This document shows positions 1 to 7,097 of a DNA stretch of 37,162 nt, piece after piece; position 1 is the first letter of the stretch, and each line of letters begins with the position of its first letter. Below the pieces are notes generated by a model, which saw nothing but the letters and a program-made list of their open reading frames with translations, did no database searches and was not told the origin of the DNA. The stretch spans positions 1 through 37,162 of the forward strand of contig SLSE01000180.1 in the NCBI GenBank assembly GCA_007130585.1, in the 5' to 3' direction. The stretch is from Syntrophomonadaceae bacterium. GTDB lineage: Bacteria; Bacillota; Dethiobacteria; DTU022. Made by a program: the position numbers and the translations under genes.

Positions 1-161
1 ATGCTCAGGGAAACCACGCTTTTACCGCAGCCGGATTCTCCAACCAGGCCGACAACTTCTCCCGGCCTGACATTGAACGAGACCCCGTCAACTGCGCGGA
101 TTACGGCATCATCGGTGTAAAAAGTCGTTTTCAAATCTTCTACTTTAAGCAGGTAATCCAT
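1..161 (-). CDS. dppD: Peptide-type ABC transporter ATPase (DppD/OppD-like), N-terminal part only
   Basis: The gene runs off the left edge, so only the first 53 codons are visible. The translation begins MDYLLKVEDLKTTFYTDD and contains a Walker A motif, GESGCGKS, near residues 42-49, as in ATPases of the Opp/Dpp/Nik importers. These energise uptake of peptides or related solutes from the cytoplasmic face of the membrane. The start ATG at 161 has AAGGAAGG about 8 bases upstream; the nearby ATG 4 bases earlier in transcription hits a stop after six codons and was rejected. It lies 43 bases after the dppC stop and is clearly part of the same minus-strand operon. Walker B and the signature motif are outside the window. 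Confidence 0.9.
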   Translation of the reverse strand, partial: MDYLLKVEDLKTTFYTDDAVIRAVDGVSFNVRPGEVVGLVGESGCGKSVVSLS

Positions 162-204
162 TCATAACCTTCCTTTGTCTAAAGGGAATCAGCAGGCGCT
201 AACG

Positions 205-1107
205 CTACCTGTGTCTTCTGGAGCGGGGGTCCAAAGCATCCCGCATTCCGTCACCGATCAGGTTAAACCCGAGAACCATAAAGAAAATTGCCAGTCCCGG
301 GTAAGTAGTGAGGTGGTGAGCGGTACGAATATACTGCCGCCCATCGCTCAGCATCCTGCCCCATTCAGGATCGGGAGCCTGGGCGCCAAGACCCAGGAAC
401 CCTAAACCGGCAGCCCAGAGAATGGCAGTTGCAATCTGGAATGTTGACTGGACAATAATCGGGCCCAGGCAGTTGGGCATGATATGGCGCACAATAATCC
501 TGGCATCCCCGATACCAAGCGACCTGGCGGCAGCCACGAAACCCTGTTCCTTAACAGAAAGAACCGAGCCGCGCACCAGGCGCGTATAGATCGGCACCGA
601 AGCAATGCCTACCGCAATCATAACATTTTCCACGCCAACACCGAGAATGGTCACCACCACAATGGCCAGCAGTATTCCGGGAAAAGCAATCATAATATCA
701 ACTATACGCTGTATGAAGAGGTCAAACTTACCGCCGTAATAGCCCGAGAGCGCTCCAACGGGCACGCCGATGGCCATACCGATGGCTACAGATATAAAAC
801 CGATCATCAAAGATATGCGGGCTCCGTAAAGGATCCTGGTAAAATTATCACGACCCAGCCAGTCTGCTCCAAGAATATGCTCGCTCGATGGGAGCTCCCG
901 GGCAACCCTGAAATTTGTGGCAACCGGGTCATAAGGAGTTATCAGCGGGGCAAAAATTGCCGCCAGCACAAAAATAGCAAGAATTGCCAGTCCAATCATA
1001 GCCATCCGGTTGCGCCGCAGGTGCCGCCATATCTGTCTCAGCTCGGTATCTCTTTTCGGAGTAGGCAGTTTGCTGATAGAGTCAACTTTTTCGCCTTTGT
1101 TGAACAT
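205..1107 (-). CDS. dppC: ABC transporter permease, DppC/OppC family
   Basis: A 300-residue membrane permease, the usual length for this family. A cytoplasmic N-terminus with RQIWRHLRRNRMAMIGLAIL leads into the first membrane helix (about residues 35-55). The family loop EHILGADWLGRDNFTRILYG follows near residue 76, and the ATPase-contacting EAA-like segment FVAAARSLGIGDARIIVRHI lies near residues 190-210. It pairs with DppB to form the channel of a peptide-type importer. The ATG start lies 3 bases after the dppB stop, with its ribosome site AAGGAGGTGG inside the last codons of dppB, so the two are probably translationally coupled. Substrate (dipeptide, oligopeptide or nickel) cannot be told from the permease. 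Confidence 0.94.
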   Translation of the reverse strand: MFNKGEKVDSISKLPTPKRDTELRQIWRHLRRNRMAMIGLAILAIFVLAAIFAPLITPYDPVATNFRVARELPSSEHILGADWLGRDNFTRILYGARISLMIGFISVAIGMAIGVPVGALSGYYGGKFDLFIQRIVDIMIAFPGILLAIVVVTILGVGVENVMIAVGIASVPIYTRLVRGSVLSVKEQGFVAAARSLGIGDARIIVRHIMPNCLGPIIVQSTFQIATAILWAAGLGFLGLGAQAPDPEWGRMLSDGRQYIRTAHHLTTYPGLAIFFMVLGFNLIGDGMRDALDPRSRRHR

Positions 1108-1110
1108 AGC

Positions 1111-2046
1111 CTACTCCACCTCCTTATTCCCGTAACTGATCCGGGGATCAAGGAAGGCATAAATAACATCGACCACCAGGTTAATCATCACAAACAGGAC
1201 GGCAAGCAGCAGAACTGCTCCCTGGACAACGGGATAATCGCGGGCCAGGATCGAATCAACCATCAGCCGGCCGACACCGGGCCATGAAAAGACGGTTTCG
1301 GTAAGCACCGCCCCGCCCAGGAGTGTTCCGAACTGCAGACCCATAACGGTGACAACCGGGATCATGGCATTTTTCAGGGCATGCTTGTAAACAACAACTC
1401 TTTCGACCAGGCCCTTGGAGCGGGCCGTGGTAATGTAATCCTGGCGCAAAACGTCAAGCATGCTCGAGCGGGTGATGCGGGCAATAAGTGCTGTTGTCGC
1501 CAGACCAAGGGTAAGGGCCGGCAGAACAAGATGCCGCCAGGTGCCGATCCCCCCCGAAGGGAACCAGCCGAGGTGAACAGAAAATAGGAGTTGAAACATA
1601 ATCCCCAGCCAGAATACCGGGGCTGCCACCCCGAACAGGGCAAAAAGCATACTGGCATTATCAAACAGCGAATAACGCTTGGTGGCGGAAACAATTCCGG
1701 CACTCATGCCGACAATTATGGCAATCATCATGGCTGCAGAAGCCAGGACCATGGTATTCGGGAAACGGGCCATTAATTCCGTCGTGACGGGCCGGCCCGT
1801 AAAGGTGGAGCGTCCCATGTCTCCCTGGAGCAGGTTCGTCAGGTAAACGTAGTACTGCACGTGGATACCTTCATCCAGAAGAAGATCCCTGCGGACCTGC
1901 TCTATATATTGAGGGCTGGCATGAACTCCGGCGATAGCGCGGGCGGGGTCACCCGGTATAAACCTTATAATTGCAAAAACAAGTATAGATACCCCGATTA
2001 AAACCGGAATGGCCAGCAGCAGCCTTCTGATAATGTAACCGTACAA
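1111..2046 (-). CDS. dppB: ABC transporter permease, DppB/OppB family
   Basis: A 311-residue permease with the characteristic N-terminus YIIRRLLLAIPVLIGVSILV, a periplasmic-side loop with IRFIPGDPARA, and the EAA-like cytoplasmic loop around LRQDYITTARSKGLVERVVV (about residues 200-220). With DppC it forms the membrane channel. The start is TTG at 2046 with GGGAG 10 bases upstream; the N-terminal helix begins immediately, so no later start is plausible. The 171 bases between it and the substrate-binding gene (2047-2217) show no convincing gene, and no leftover of a second binding-protein half. Confidence 0.94.
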   Translation of the reverse strand: MYGYIIRRLLLAIPVLIGVSILVFAIIRFIPGDPARAIAGVHASPQYIEQVRRDLLLDEGIHVQYYVYLTNLLQGDMGRSTFTGRPVTTELMARFPNTMVLASAAMMIAIIVGMSAGIVSATKRYSLFDNASMLFALFGVAAPVFWLGIMFQLLFSVHLGWFPSGGIGTWRHLVLPALTLGLATTALIARITRSSMLDVLRQDYITTARSKGLVERVVVYKHALKNAMIPVVTVMGLQFGTLLGGAVLTETVFSWPGVGRLMVDSILARDYPVVQGAVLLLAVLFVMINLVVDVIYAFLDPRISYGNKEVE

Positions 2047-2217
2047 AAGACGTCAACTCCCAAAGTTGCTGATTAATATAGAAGATTTATCACTGCAGTT
2101 TATAACACGGATGGGGACCGGACGTTCAGTCAAGCCGTATTCCAGCCAGGCTTACGCCCGATCCCCTCGCGATTGAACAATTCAGGATGTTACATCAGTT
2201 TACCGGGAAGCACACAT

Positions 2218-3822
2218 TTACTGCGGCTGCAGGTTGAAACCAATGTAGATAACCCGGACGCTGTCCTCGAAGATTACATCGATGCCTGCCTGTGCTTCCA
2301 GGCGCTCGATTTCGGTCGGCGGGACAGCCATAATAGCATGGGCTTCTCCGGTTTCAAGCATGATTACCCTGGAGCTGGCTTCAGGAACGAACCTGAAAGT
2401 AACGGTTTCCAGCTCGGGAACATCGCCCCAGTAATCTTCATTTCTTTCCATTACAAGCTGCTCGCCGCGGTCCCAGCTTACGAACTTAAAGGGGCCGGTA
2501 CCCACGGGAGCATCAACATCCACATCATCAGCCAGCGCTTCCAGGGAGGCGGGGCTGTGCATAGCGATAAAGGAGTGGGAAAGGTGAGATGCGATCGGCG
2601 CAAACACCTGGTCGAGGTGCAGCCTTACAGTATACTCGTCAATTACTTCCACTTCATTTACCTCGCCGAGCAGGAAGGCGAACACGGCAGCCGTCTCACC
2701 TTCAAATTCACCTTTAGCCATGAAACGGTCCAGGTTATATTTCACCGCTTCTGCGTTGAAAGGTTCACCGTCATGGAAAGTTACGCCTTCGCGCAGGGTA
2801 AGGTCCCAGGCCAGGCCGTCTTCGGTGGGCTCCCAATCTAAGGCAAGGTTGGGTTCAAGGGTTCCGTCTTCTGCCAGGTAAATCAGGGTCTGAGCCATAT
2901 GCTCGGAAACGGTAGCGGCAGGAGCGGACATGATTTTCAGCGGATCGAGGTTTTCAGGCTCGGCACCGATGGCAATAATTAAATCCTGCTCTCCCTCGAT
3001 TGAGGCATCCCAGGCCAGGATATTTTCCAGCGGGTGGTGAATTAAGCCTTCCACACCTTCACGAACCGCATTTACCTGCCCTTCGTTGTGCAGGAAAATC
3101 CAGGGTGCATCTTCCCAGATTATGCTGATCGCCTGATCGTAAAGATCTTCGCGAACGGCAATATCCGGGGTTACCCTCGCTTCATCAAGCAGGGCATCCA
3201 CTTCATCGTTTGCATAGTAAGATACGTTGTTGGCGGGCGGCCACTGGCTGGAATGGAACAGCGCGTAAAGGCCGTAGTCTGCATCCAGGGTTACCGTGCC
3301 CCAGCCAAGCATGTAAGCTTCGTGCTCTGCATCTTCAGGCGGAACTATGACGGTGTCCAGGTAAGTTCCCCAGTCATAGGTGGTAAGGCTGGCAGTAATG
3401 CCAACTTCGGCCAGCATGGCCTGAACAGCTTCGGTTACAACATCATCCTGCGGGTAGCGGCCGGTCGGGTGGAAAAGCTCGATTTCAAAACCGTCGCCCC
3501 ACCCTGCTTCATCCAGCAGTTCCCGGGCCCTGTCGGGATCATACTCGTAAGGGCCTACCTGGGTATACCCGAAAACAGCGGGAACAACCGGAGCTGAGGA
3601 AGGAGACCCCACGCCTTCGAAAATGGTCTCTATAATCGCTTCTTTGTCGATAGCATAGTTAAGAGCCTGCCGGACCCTGACATCCTCAAAAGGATGAGTC
3701 ACTTCGGGCTCATCTACCGGATCATCGATCGGTTCGTCGATTACTTCATCCGGGGCGCAACCGCCGAACAACAACCCCGTCATTAAGAGCAAAACAAAAA
3801 ACCCAAACAGCAATTTCTTCAT
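2218..3822 (-). CDS. dppA: ABC transporter substrate-binding lipoprotein (SBP_bac_5 family), circularly permuted
   Basis: A 534-residue exported lipoprotein: signal peptide (residues 1-21), lipobox ending at Cys22, and an acidic linker (23-41). Family blocks then appear in swapped order. Residues 42-275 match the normal C-terminal half: PFEDVRVRQALNYAIDKEAI, YDPDRARELLDEAGW, then a terminal block ending NILAWDASI. Residues 276-534 match the normal N-terminal half: DLIIAIGAEPENLDPL, LREGVTFHDGEPFNAEAV, VGTGPFKF, ending VIYIGFNLQPQ. In ordinary members the order is reversed, with FN(x)Q-PFDDVRVRQAL as the internal join. The break is exactly there, roughly at the hinge between lobes, so each half is complete. 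The frame is open and signal peptide, ribosome site (AGGGGGAT) and promoter are intact, so it is probably functional. Ligand unknown; peptide is the default guess. Confidence 0.9.
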   Translation of the reverse strand: MKKLLFGFFVLLLMTGLLFGGCAPDEVIDEPIDDPVDEPEVTHPFEDVRVRQALNYAIDKEAIIETIFEGVGSPSSAPVVPAVFGYTQVGPYEYDPDRARELLDEAGWGDGFEIELFHPTGRYPQDDVVTEAVQAMLAEVGITASLTTYDWGTYLDTVIVPPEDAEHEAYMLGWGTVTLDADYGLYALFHSSQWPPANNVSYYANDEVDALLDEARVTPDIAVREDLYDQAISIIWEDAPWIFLHNEGQVNAVREGVEGLIHHPLENILAWDASIEGEQDLIIAIGAEPENLDPLKIMSAPAATVSEHMAQTLIYLAEDGTLEPNLALDWEPTEDGLAWDLTLREGVTFHDGEPFNAEAVKYNLDRFMAKGEFEGETAAVFAFLLGEVNEVEVIDEYTVRLHLDQVFAPIASHLSHSFIAMHSPASLEALADDVDVDAPVGTGPFKFVSWDRGEQLVMERNEDYWGDVPELETVTFRFVPEASSRVIMLETGEAHAIMAVPPTEIERLEAQAGIDVIFEDSVRVIYIGFNLQPQ

Positions 3823-3958
3823 ACTTTATATCCCCCTTTTATTTTATTAACACAATCAGGTGCCATTAAACTATCAGTCATCTACCACCACCTTTACAGG
3901 AATTATACCTGAAATTAAGATTTTGCATGACCTGATCCGACACTAATCCTGTATTATT

Positions 3959-3986
3959 AAGATATCACAATTTCTGTCTATGTCAA
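3959..3986 (-). promoter_or_regulatory. Promoter of the dpp operon with a ~130-base leader
   Basis: On the minus strand TTGACA (3981-3986) is followed after 16 bases by TATCTT (3959-3964), preceded by TGA to give an extended -10. Transcription would begin near 3952, leaving about 130 bases before the dppA start. That leader holds ACCTGAT/ATCAGGT arms (3930-3936 and 3855-3861) enclosing a small CAGG/CCTG hairpin (3897-3911), so it may fold. No known riboswitch was recognised. Confidence 0.6.
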
Positions 3987-4008
3987 CTTTTTGAATAAAG
4001 AACACGCT

Positions 4009-4989
4009 TTAAATAACTGCCCGGCCCGGCTCTATTTCTATATTTTCCCACTTGCCGCAGCGCCCGCCCCATCTGGCCAGTAATTTGCCGTCAAGCGACA
4101 GGTTAACAACTTCACAGATATTGGAGCAGTCGTTGCAGGTAAAAGTTTTCGCTTCGAAGTTTAGATCACTGAGAGAAAAACCCCTGAAGGATGTTTCCCC
4201 TTTTTCTTCCATGGCATAACGGGCCAGGACAGCAGACCCGATAGCGCCCATCACATTATAGTGACCGGGAACAATTACTTCCATATCCAGGGCCTTCTCG
4301 AAGGCGGCCTTAATGCCCACATTAGCGGCCACCCCTCCCTGGAAAACCACGGGCCCCAGGATTTCTTTGCCTTTGCCGACATTATTCAGATAGTTGCGGA
4401 CCAGGGCCTCGCAGAGCCCGGCAATAATATCTTCAATACCGTAGCCCATTTGCTGCTTGTGAACCATGTCGGATTCTGCAAAAACCGAGCAGCGCCCGGC
4501 AATCTGCGCCGGGCTTTCGTTCTTCAGGGCCAGGGAGCCGAAATCCTCGATAGGTATGCCCAGGCGGGCGGCCTGGTGATCGAGAAAGGAGCCCGTTCCG
4601 GCTGCGCAGACGGTATTCATGGCAAAATCGACGACCACACCGTGACGCAGGATCATTATTTTTGAATCCTGTCCCCCGATCTCAAGGACGGTCTGAACGC
4701 CGGGTACTTCAAGATCGGCGGCTATAGCATGAGCCGTAATTTCATTTTTTATCACATCGGCGCCAACGGCCGCCCCAACCAGGCTGCGGGCGCTGCCGGT
4801 AACTCCCGCACCGGCAATCGCCGCTCCCGCGGGCATCTTCCCGGCCAGGCTTTTGAACCCTTCCTGGACAACCCTGATTGGCTGTCCTCTCGTGCGCAGG
4901 TATTCAGAAGCAAGGACCCGGTTTGCGTCATCAATAATGACCAGGTTTGTACTGACAGAACCGACATCTATTCCCAGGTATATTTTCAT
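4009..4989 (-). CDS. 2-hydroxyacyl-CoA dehydratase activase-like ATPase (BadF/BadG/HgdC family) with extra C-terminal cysteines
   Basis: This belongs to the ASKHA-fold ATPases that drive one-electron transfer from a [4Fe-4S] cluster into 2-hydroxyacyl-CoA dehydratases or benzoyl-CoA reductases. Visible signatures are the phosphate-binding loop GIDVGSVSTN (6-15), LEIGGQDSK (102-110), and the two cysteines expected to hold the dimer-bridging cluster: C128 in NTVCAAGTGSF and C167 in AGRCSVFAESD. At 326 residues it is longer than the classic activator (about 260). The extra tail holds C285-x2-C288-x3-C292-x18-C311, a possible second metal site. It follows the DUF2229 gene by 6 bases and is surely cotranscribed. 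No dehydratase subunits or CoA-transferase lie nearby, so the target enzyme is unknown. Confidence 0.88.
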   Translation of the reverse strand: MKIYLGIDVGSVSTNLVIIDDANRVLASEYLRTRGQPIRVVQEGFKSLAGKMPAGAAIAGAGVTGSARSLVGAAVGADVIKNEITAHAIAADLEVPGVQTVLEIGGQDSKIMILRHGVVVDFAMNTVCAAGTGSFLDHQAARLGIPIEDFGSLALKNESPAQIAGRCSVFAESDMVHKQQMGYGIEDIIAGLCEALVRNYLNNVGKGKEILGPVVFQGGVAANVGIKAAFEKALDMEVIVPGHYNVMGAIGSAVLARYAMEEKGETSFRGFSLSDLNFEAKTFTCNDCSNICEVVNLSLDGKLLARWGGRCGKWENIEIEPGRAVI

Positions 4990-4995
4990 ATAAGA

Positions 4996-6021
4996 TTAAC
5001 CCGCCCTGCTTTGCAGGCGCTTTGCGCACAGCATGTCGACGAATGCTTCGAGACGGGTCTGCACACCTCCTTCACCGGTATGCTCGTCAATAGTGAGGCC
5101 CAGAAAAGGCACACCGGCAGCTTTAGCTTCCAGCTCCAGGGTTTTATCGACCATTGCATCGGGGCCGCAGCCAAAAGCTGTGACATGGATAATCCCGTCA
5201 ATATACTTCTTTTGTTCCAGCAGGTACAGGCCGGCCCAGAAAACCTTGTTGCTGTAATACCAGAAAAAATTCTGGGGCAACTGCTTTGATATCCGGCGCA
5301 TCTCGCGCAGGGGTATCTGATCGTATGTAATTACCTCCACTCCCAGCTTCACCAGCTTATCGTAAACTCCGGCACTGATAAAAGAGTCATAAATTGCATA
5401 AGGATAGCCCAGCAGGGCAACAACAGCTTTTTTAGCCTTACCCTGACCGCCAGGCTTACTGCCGGCGAGGTAATCGCCCTCCTGCTTCTGCCCGAAAATT
5501 ACCTCCCGGGCTTCTGCCGGCTTTAATCCTTTAGATAGGAGCAGATTATACTCCCTGTGCCTGCGAAGGGCAGAGGCGGCGGCAGAAATTATTTTAAAAG
5601 GATTCCTTACTCCCAGGGAGTGGGCGACAGAAAAAAAGAAACGAAACTGCCCGCCCGGGAAGCCGCTGCAGTCATAGCGGGCATCAATCAGTTCAGGAAG
5701 CCCGGAGCCTGTGAAGCGGATCATATCGGGCAGGCCCAAAAATTTGGGGCAAAAAGTGGATTTACCGTCGGCGCTGATCATACGGGGGACAAAGATGTAG
5801 TCCACCCTGCCGGCAAGATCAAAAACATGACCGTGAAATATTTTAATAGGGATACAGGCATCATTTACCGTTTCCCTGATCCCTTCTTCGAGGATTTTCC
5901 GGTTGGTAGCAGCGGAAACGATCACCTCAGCGCCCAATTTCTCGAGAAACACCCTCCAGAGAGGATAGAAACTGTAGTAAGCAAGGGAACGGGGAATGCC
6001 AACCTTAACCTGCCTTTTCAA
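4996..6021 (-). CDS. DUF2229 / acyl-CoA dehydratase activase-related protein
   Basis: About 341 residues, beginning KRQVKVGIPRSLAYYSFYPL after the start codon. It resembles the DUF2229 proteins related to HgdB/HgdA-type dehydratase subunits and found beside HgdC-like ATPases. Recognisable segments are NDACIPIKIFHGHV, STFCPKFLGLPDMIR, and the C-terminal FGCGPDAMVDK ... FLGLTIDEHTGEGGVQTRLE block shared with dehydratase subunits. Several cysteines could bind an iron-sulfur cluster. I chose TTG at 6021 because AGAGGTGA sits 5-7 bases before it; the ATG at 6039 has no ribosome site and would place that site inside the gene. It probably partners with the following activase; the reaction is unknown. 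Confidence 0.82.
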   Translation of the reverse strand: MKRQVKVGIPRSLAYYSFYPLWRVFLEKLGAEVIVSAATNRKILEEGIRETVNDACIPIKIFHGHVFDLAGRVDYIFVPRMISADGKSTFCPKFLGLPDMIRFTGSGLPELIDARYDCSGFPGGQFRFFFSVAHSLGVRNPFKIISAAASALRRHREYNLLLSKGLKPAEAREVIFGQKQEGDYLAGSKPGGQGKAKKAVVALLGYPYAIYDSFISAGVYDKLVKLGVEVITYDQIPLREMRRISKQLPQNFFWYYSNKVFWAGLYLLEQKKYIDGIIHVTAFGCGPDAMVDKTLELEAKAAGVPFLGLTIDEHTGEGGVQTRLEAFVDMLCAKRLQSRAG

Positions 6022-6060
6022 ATATTTCACCTCTAACATTAAGGTTGTAAAAATGAGAAA

Positions 6061-6079
6061 GGGATGTCCCTGACATCCC
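6061..6079. promoter_or_regulatory. Perfect inverted repeat at the transcription start of the activase operon
   Basis: GGGATGTC (6061-6068), a 3-base spacer and GACATCCC (6072-6079) form a perfect 8-base inverted repeat. It lies just downstream of the predicted -10 element of the DUF2229-activase operon, covering roughly +1 to +16. That position suits a repressor operator; alternatively it folds as a hairpin at the 5' end of the mRNA. Confidence 0.55.
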
Positions 6080-6083
6080 TAGT

Positions 6084-6112
6084 ATAATAACTTATTTAGG
6101 AAAAGATTTCAA
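6084..6112 (-). promoter_or_regulatory. Promoter of the DUF2229-activase operon
   Basis: On the minus strand TTGAAA (6107-6112) and TATTAT (6084-6089) are separated by 17 bases. The predicted start is near 6077, about 56 bases before the TTG start codon and inside the inverted repeat at 6061-6079. Confidence 0.55.
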
Positions 6113-6174
6113 AGTTCTTTTCAAAAAAAGGAAACCATTAACGGCAGGACAGGATTCTTCCCGGGGCAAAAGTC

Positions 6175-6267
6175 TTAATTTGCCTTTCTTACATCCCTGG
6201 CCACCATGAAATAGATGAAGAGAGTTGTTCCAAGGAAAAAACCGATAAAAAGCAGTGCATTCAGCAT
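6175..6267 (-). CDS. 30-residue single-helix membrane peptide (second of two)
   Basis: A short frame from ATG at 6267 encodes 30 residues, starting MLNALLFIGFFLGTTLFIYF and ending VARDVRKAN. That is one hydrophobic helix followed by a charged, basic tail. GGGAGAGATAAGGGT lies just upstream and supplies a ribosome site. It is about 50 bases downstream of another 30-residue membrane frame, both behind a consensus promoter. The size and shape recall tiny accessory subunits of transporters, but I cannot assign a family. It is below the length most gene finders report. Confidence 0.5.
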   Translation of the reverse strand: MLNALLFIGFFLGTTLFIYFMVARDVRKAN

Positions 6268-6316
6268 ACCCTTATCTCTCCCTTCTGAATTGGTCGTCCT
6301 GTTGTAAAGCCGGGAA

Positions 6317-6409
6317 TCAACGGCTCCGTTTTTTTACGCTTTTGTGGATCATGACCCTTACTGCCCAGGATATCAGGAGAATAATGCCAATTATAACTAT
6401 GTATTCCAA
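6317..6409 (-). CDS. 30-residue single-helix membrane peptide (first of two)
   Basis: A frame from TTG at 6409 encodes 30 residues: an N-terminal hydrophobic helix (EYIVIIGIILLISWAVRVM) and a very basic tail (HKSVKKRSR). The start is preceded by the purine-rich GGAGAGGCGG, 9 bases away. The frame stays open about 15-20 codons further upstream but no good start is found there. It lies some 70 bases from a consensus promoter. Function unknown; the same helix-plus-basic-tail plan occurs in the next peptide. Confidence 0.42.
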   Translation of the reverse strand: MEYIVIIGIILLISWAVRVMIHKSVKKRSR

Positions 6410-6486
6410 TGGATAATTCCGCCTCTCCGGCTGTAGGGCAGCAATACCGGTTCCGGTTAACAGGGTTATACTGCCTTATGCTGATC

Positions 6487-6515
6487 ATTATATAAAATTG
6501 CGAGTCATATGTCAA
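6487..6515 (-). promoter_or_regulatory. Consensus housekeeping promoter, minus strand
   Basis: TTGACA (6510-6515) and TATAAT (6487-6492) on the minus strand are separated by exactly 17 bases, a perfect match to the vegetative sigma consensus. The predicted start is near 6480. The only open frames in the next 300 bases are the two 30-residue membrane peptides, so this promoter is the best evidence that they (or a small RNA) are made. The 6022-6639 stretch holds this promoter, the two peptides, the activase promoter with its inverted repeat, and the tRNA promoter; I see nothing else in it. Confidence 0.75.
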
Positions 6516-6597
6516 CAATATTGCAAATATTTACTCAAGTTAATTTTTTCTCAAGCTCTCTCATTTTGCCTGCGCCAGGGAGCACCCTTTTAAAGTA

Positions 6598-6626
6598 TTG
6601 TTCTTTAATATTCGCTGTGCTATAAT
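6598..6626 (+). promoter_or_regulatory. Promoter of the tRNA-Pro gene
   Basis: TTGTTC (6598-6603), 17 bases, TATAAT (6621-6626), with TG one base before the -10 to give an extended -10. Transcription would start near 6633, just ahead of the mature tRNA 5' end at 6640. Confidence 0.65.
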
Positions 6627-6639
6627 CATGTTGCATTAG

Positions 6640-6716
6640 CGGGGCGTAGCGCAGTTTGGTAGCGCGCTTGGTTCGGGACCAAGAGGCCGGAGGTTCAAAT
6701 CCTCTCGCTCCGACCA
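6640..6716 (+). tRNA. tRNA-Pro (anticodon CGG)
   Basis: A full cloverleaf can be drawn. The acceptor CGGGGCG pairs with CGCTCCG (one G-U). The D arm is GCGC...GCGC, the anticodon arm CTTGG-TTCGGGA-CCAAG gives anticodon CGG reading CCG, and the T arm GGAGG-TTCAAAT-CCTCT contains TTCAAAT. The CCA end is encoded (6714-6716) after discriminator A6713. It is a single-gene transcription unit with its own promoter and terminator. Confidence 0.96.
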
Positions 6717-6720
6717 CCAA

Positions 6721-6759
6721 CAGGGAAAGCACGGTTAAAAACCGTGCTTTCCCTGTTTT
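6721..6759 (+). terminator. Intrinsic terminator of tRNA-Pro
   Basis: CAGGGAAAGCACGGTT pairs perfectly over 16 bases with AACCGTGCTTTCCCTG around a 3-base A loop, followed at once by TTTTG. It starts four bases after the tRNA CCA end. On the minus strand there is no T run, so it acts mainly on the tRNA transcript. Confidence 0.92.
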
Positions 6760-6818
6760 GCAGTTAAAGAGAACCTCTGAATCTGTAATTTTGCCCTATT
6801 TGCGCCCGACTGGCAAGA

Positions 6819-7094
6819 TCAGGATTTCAGGTCATCAAGTTTTTTCTTGACGTCATCTGATTTCTTTTCGAATTCTTTTTTGGCTTCTTCCCACTTTTCT
6901 TCTCCGATATCTTTTACGGCATCCAGGTTATTCCTGGCTTCATCTTTCTTTTTCTGCAGTTGATCGATCTGTTCCTGGTATTTTATTTTTGCATCGGCGC
7001 CTGCCTTCTCAGCCTGGGCTTTCTTTTTGTCGATTTCAGCCTGCACCTCTTTAATCAGTGCTTCCTGTTTTTCCTGGTAGGCTTTCTTATCCAT
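6819..7094 (-). CDS. Small lysine/glutamate-rich coiled-coil protein
   Basis: A soluble 91-residue protein, almost all charged helix: MDKKAYQEKQEALIKEVQAE, then repeated KK, EK and DD pairs to the C-terminus (KKSDDVKKKLDDLKS). Heptad-like spacing of A, I, L and V predicts a coiled coil across most of it. No cysteines, signal peptide or membrane segment. It resembles the short coiled-coil stress proteins of the sll1863 type, but low-complexity similarity makes that weak. GGAGGTGAATAACTG gives a good ribosome site overlapping the end of the upstream amidohydrolase gene, so it is probably the last gene of the ATP-grasp operon. Confidence 0.75.
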   Translation of the reverse strand: MDKKAYQEKQEALIKEVQAEIDKKKAQAEKAGADAKIKYQEQIDQLQKKKDEARNNLDAVKDIGEEKWEEAKKEFEKKSDDVKKKLDDLKS

Positions 7095-7097
7095 CAG

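Noticed and set aside
484..1287. A 267-codon plus-strand frame
   Set aside because: It lies antisense to dppC and dppB and has no recognisable domain; it is a by-product of coding on the other strand.
2173..2841. A 222-codon plus-strand frame
   Set aside because: Antisense to the binding-protein gene, which has clear family motifs.
2218..3822. The binding-protein gene as a pseudogene made of two fragments
   Set aside because: The frame is continuous, both halves are full, and signal peptide, ribosome site and promoter are intact.
6261..6518. An 85-codon minus-strand frame across the small-peptide region
   Set aside because: It starts upstream of the consensus promoter start site, has mixed composition and no ribosome site; the two 30-residue frames fit better.
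6535..6732. A 65-codon minus-strand frame overlapping the tRNA, reading VGARGFEPPASWSRTKRAT
   Set aside because: This is the antisense of tRNA-Pro, a well-known false protein call in bacterial genomes.
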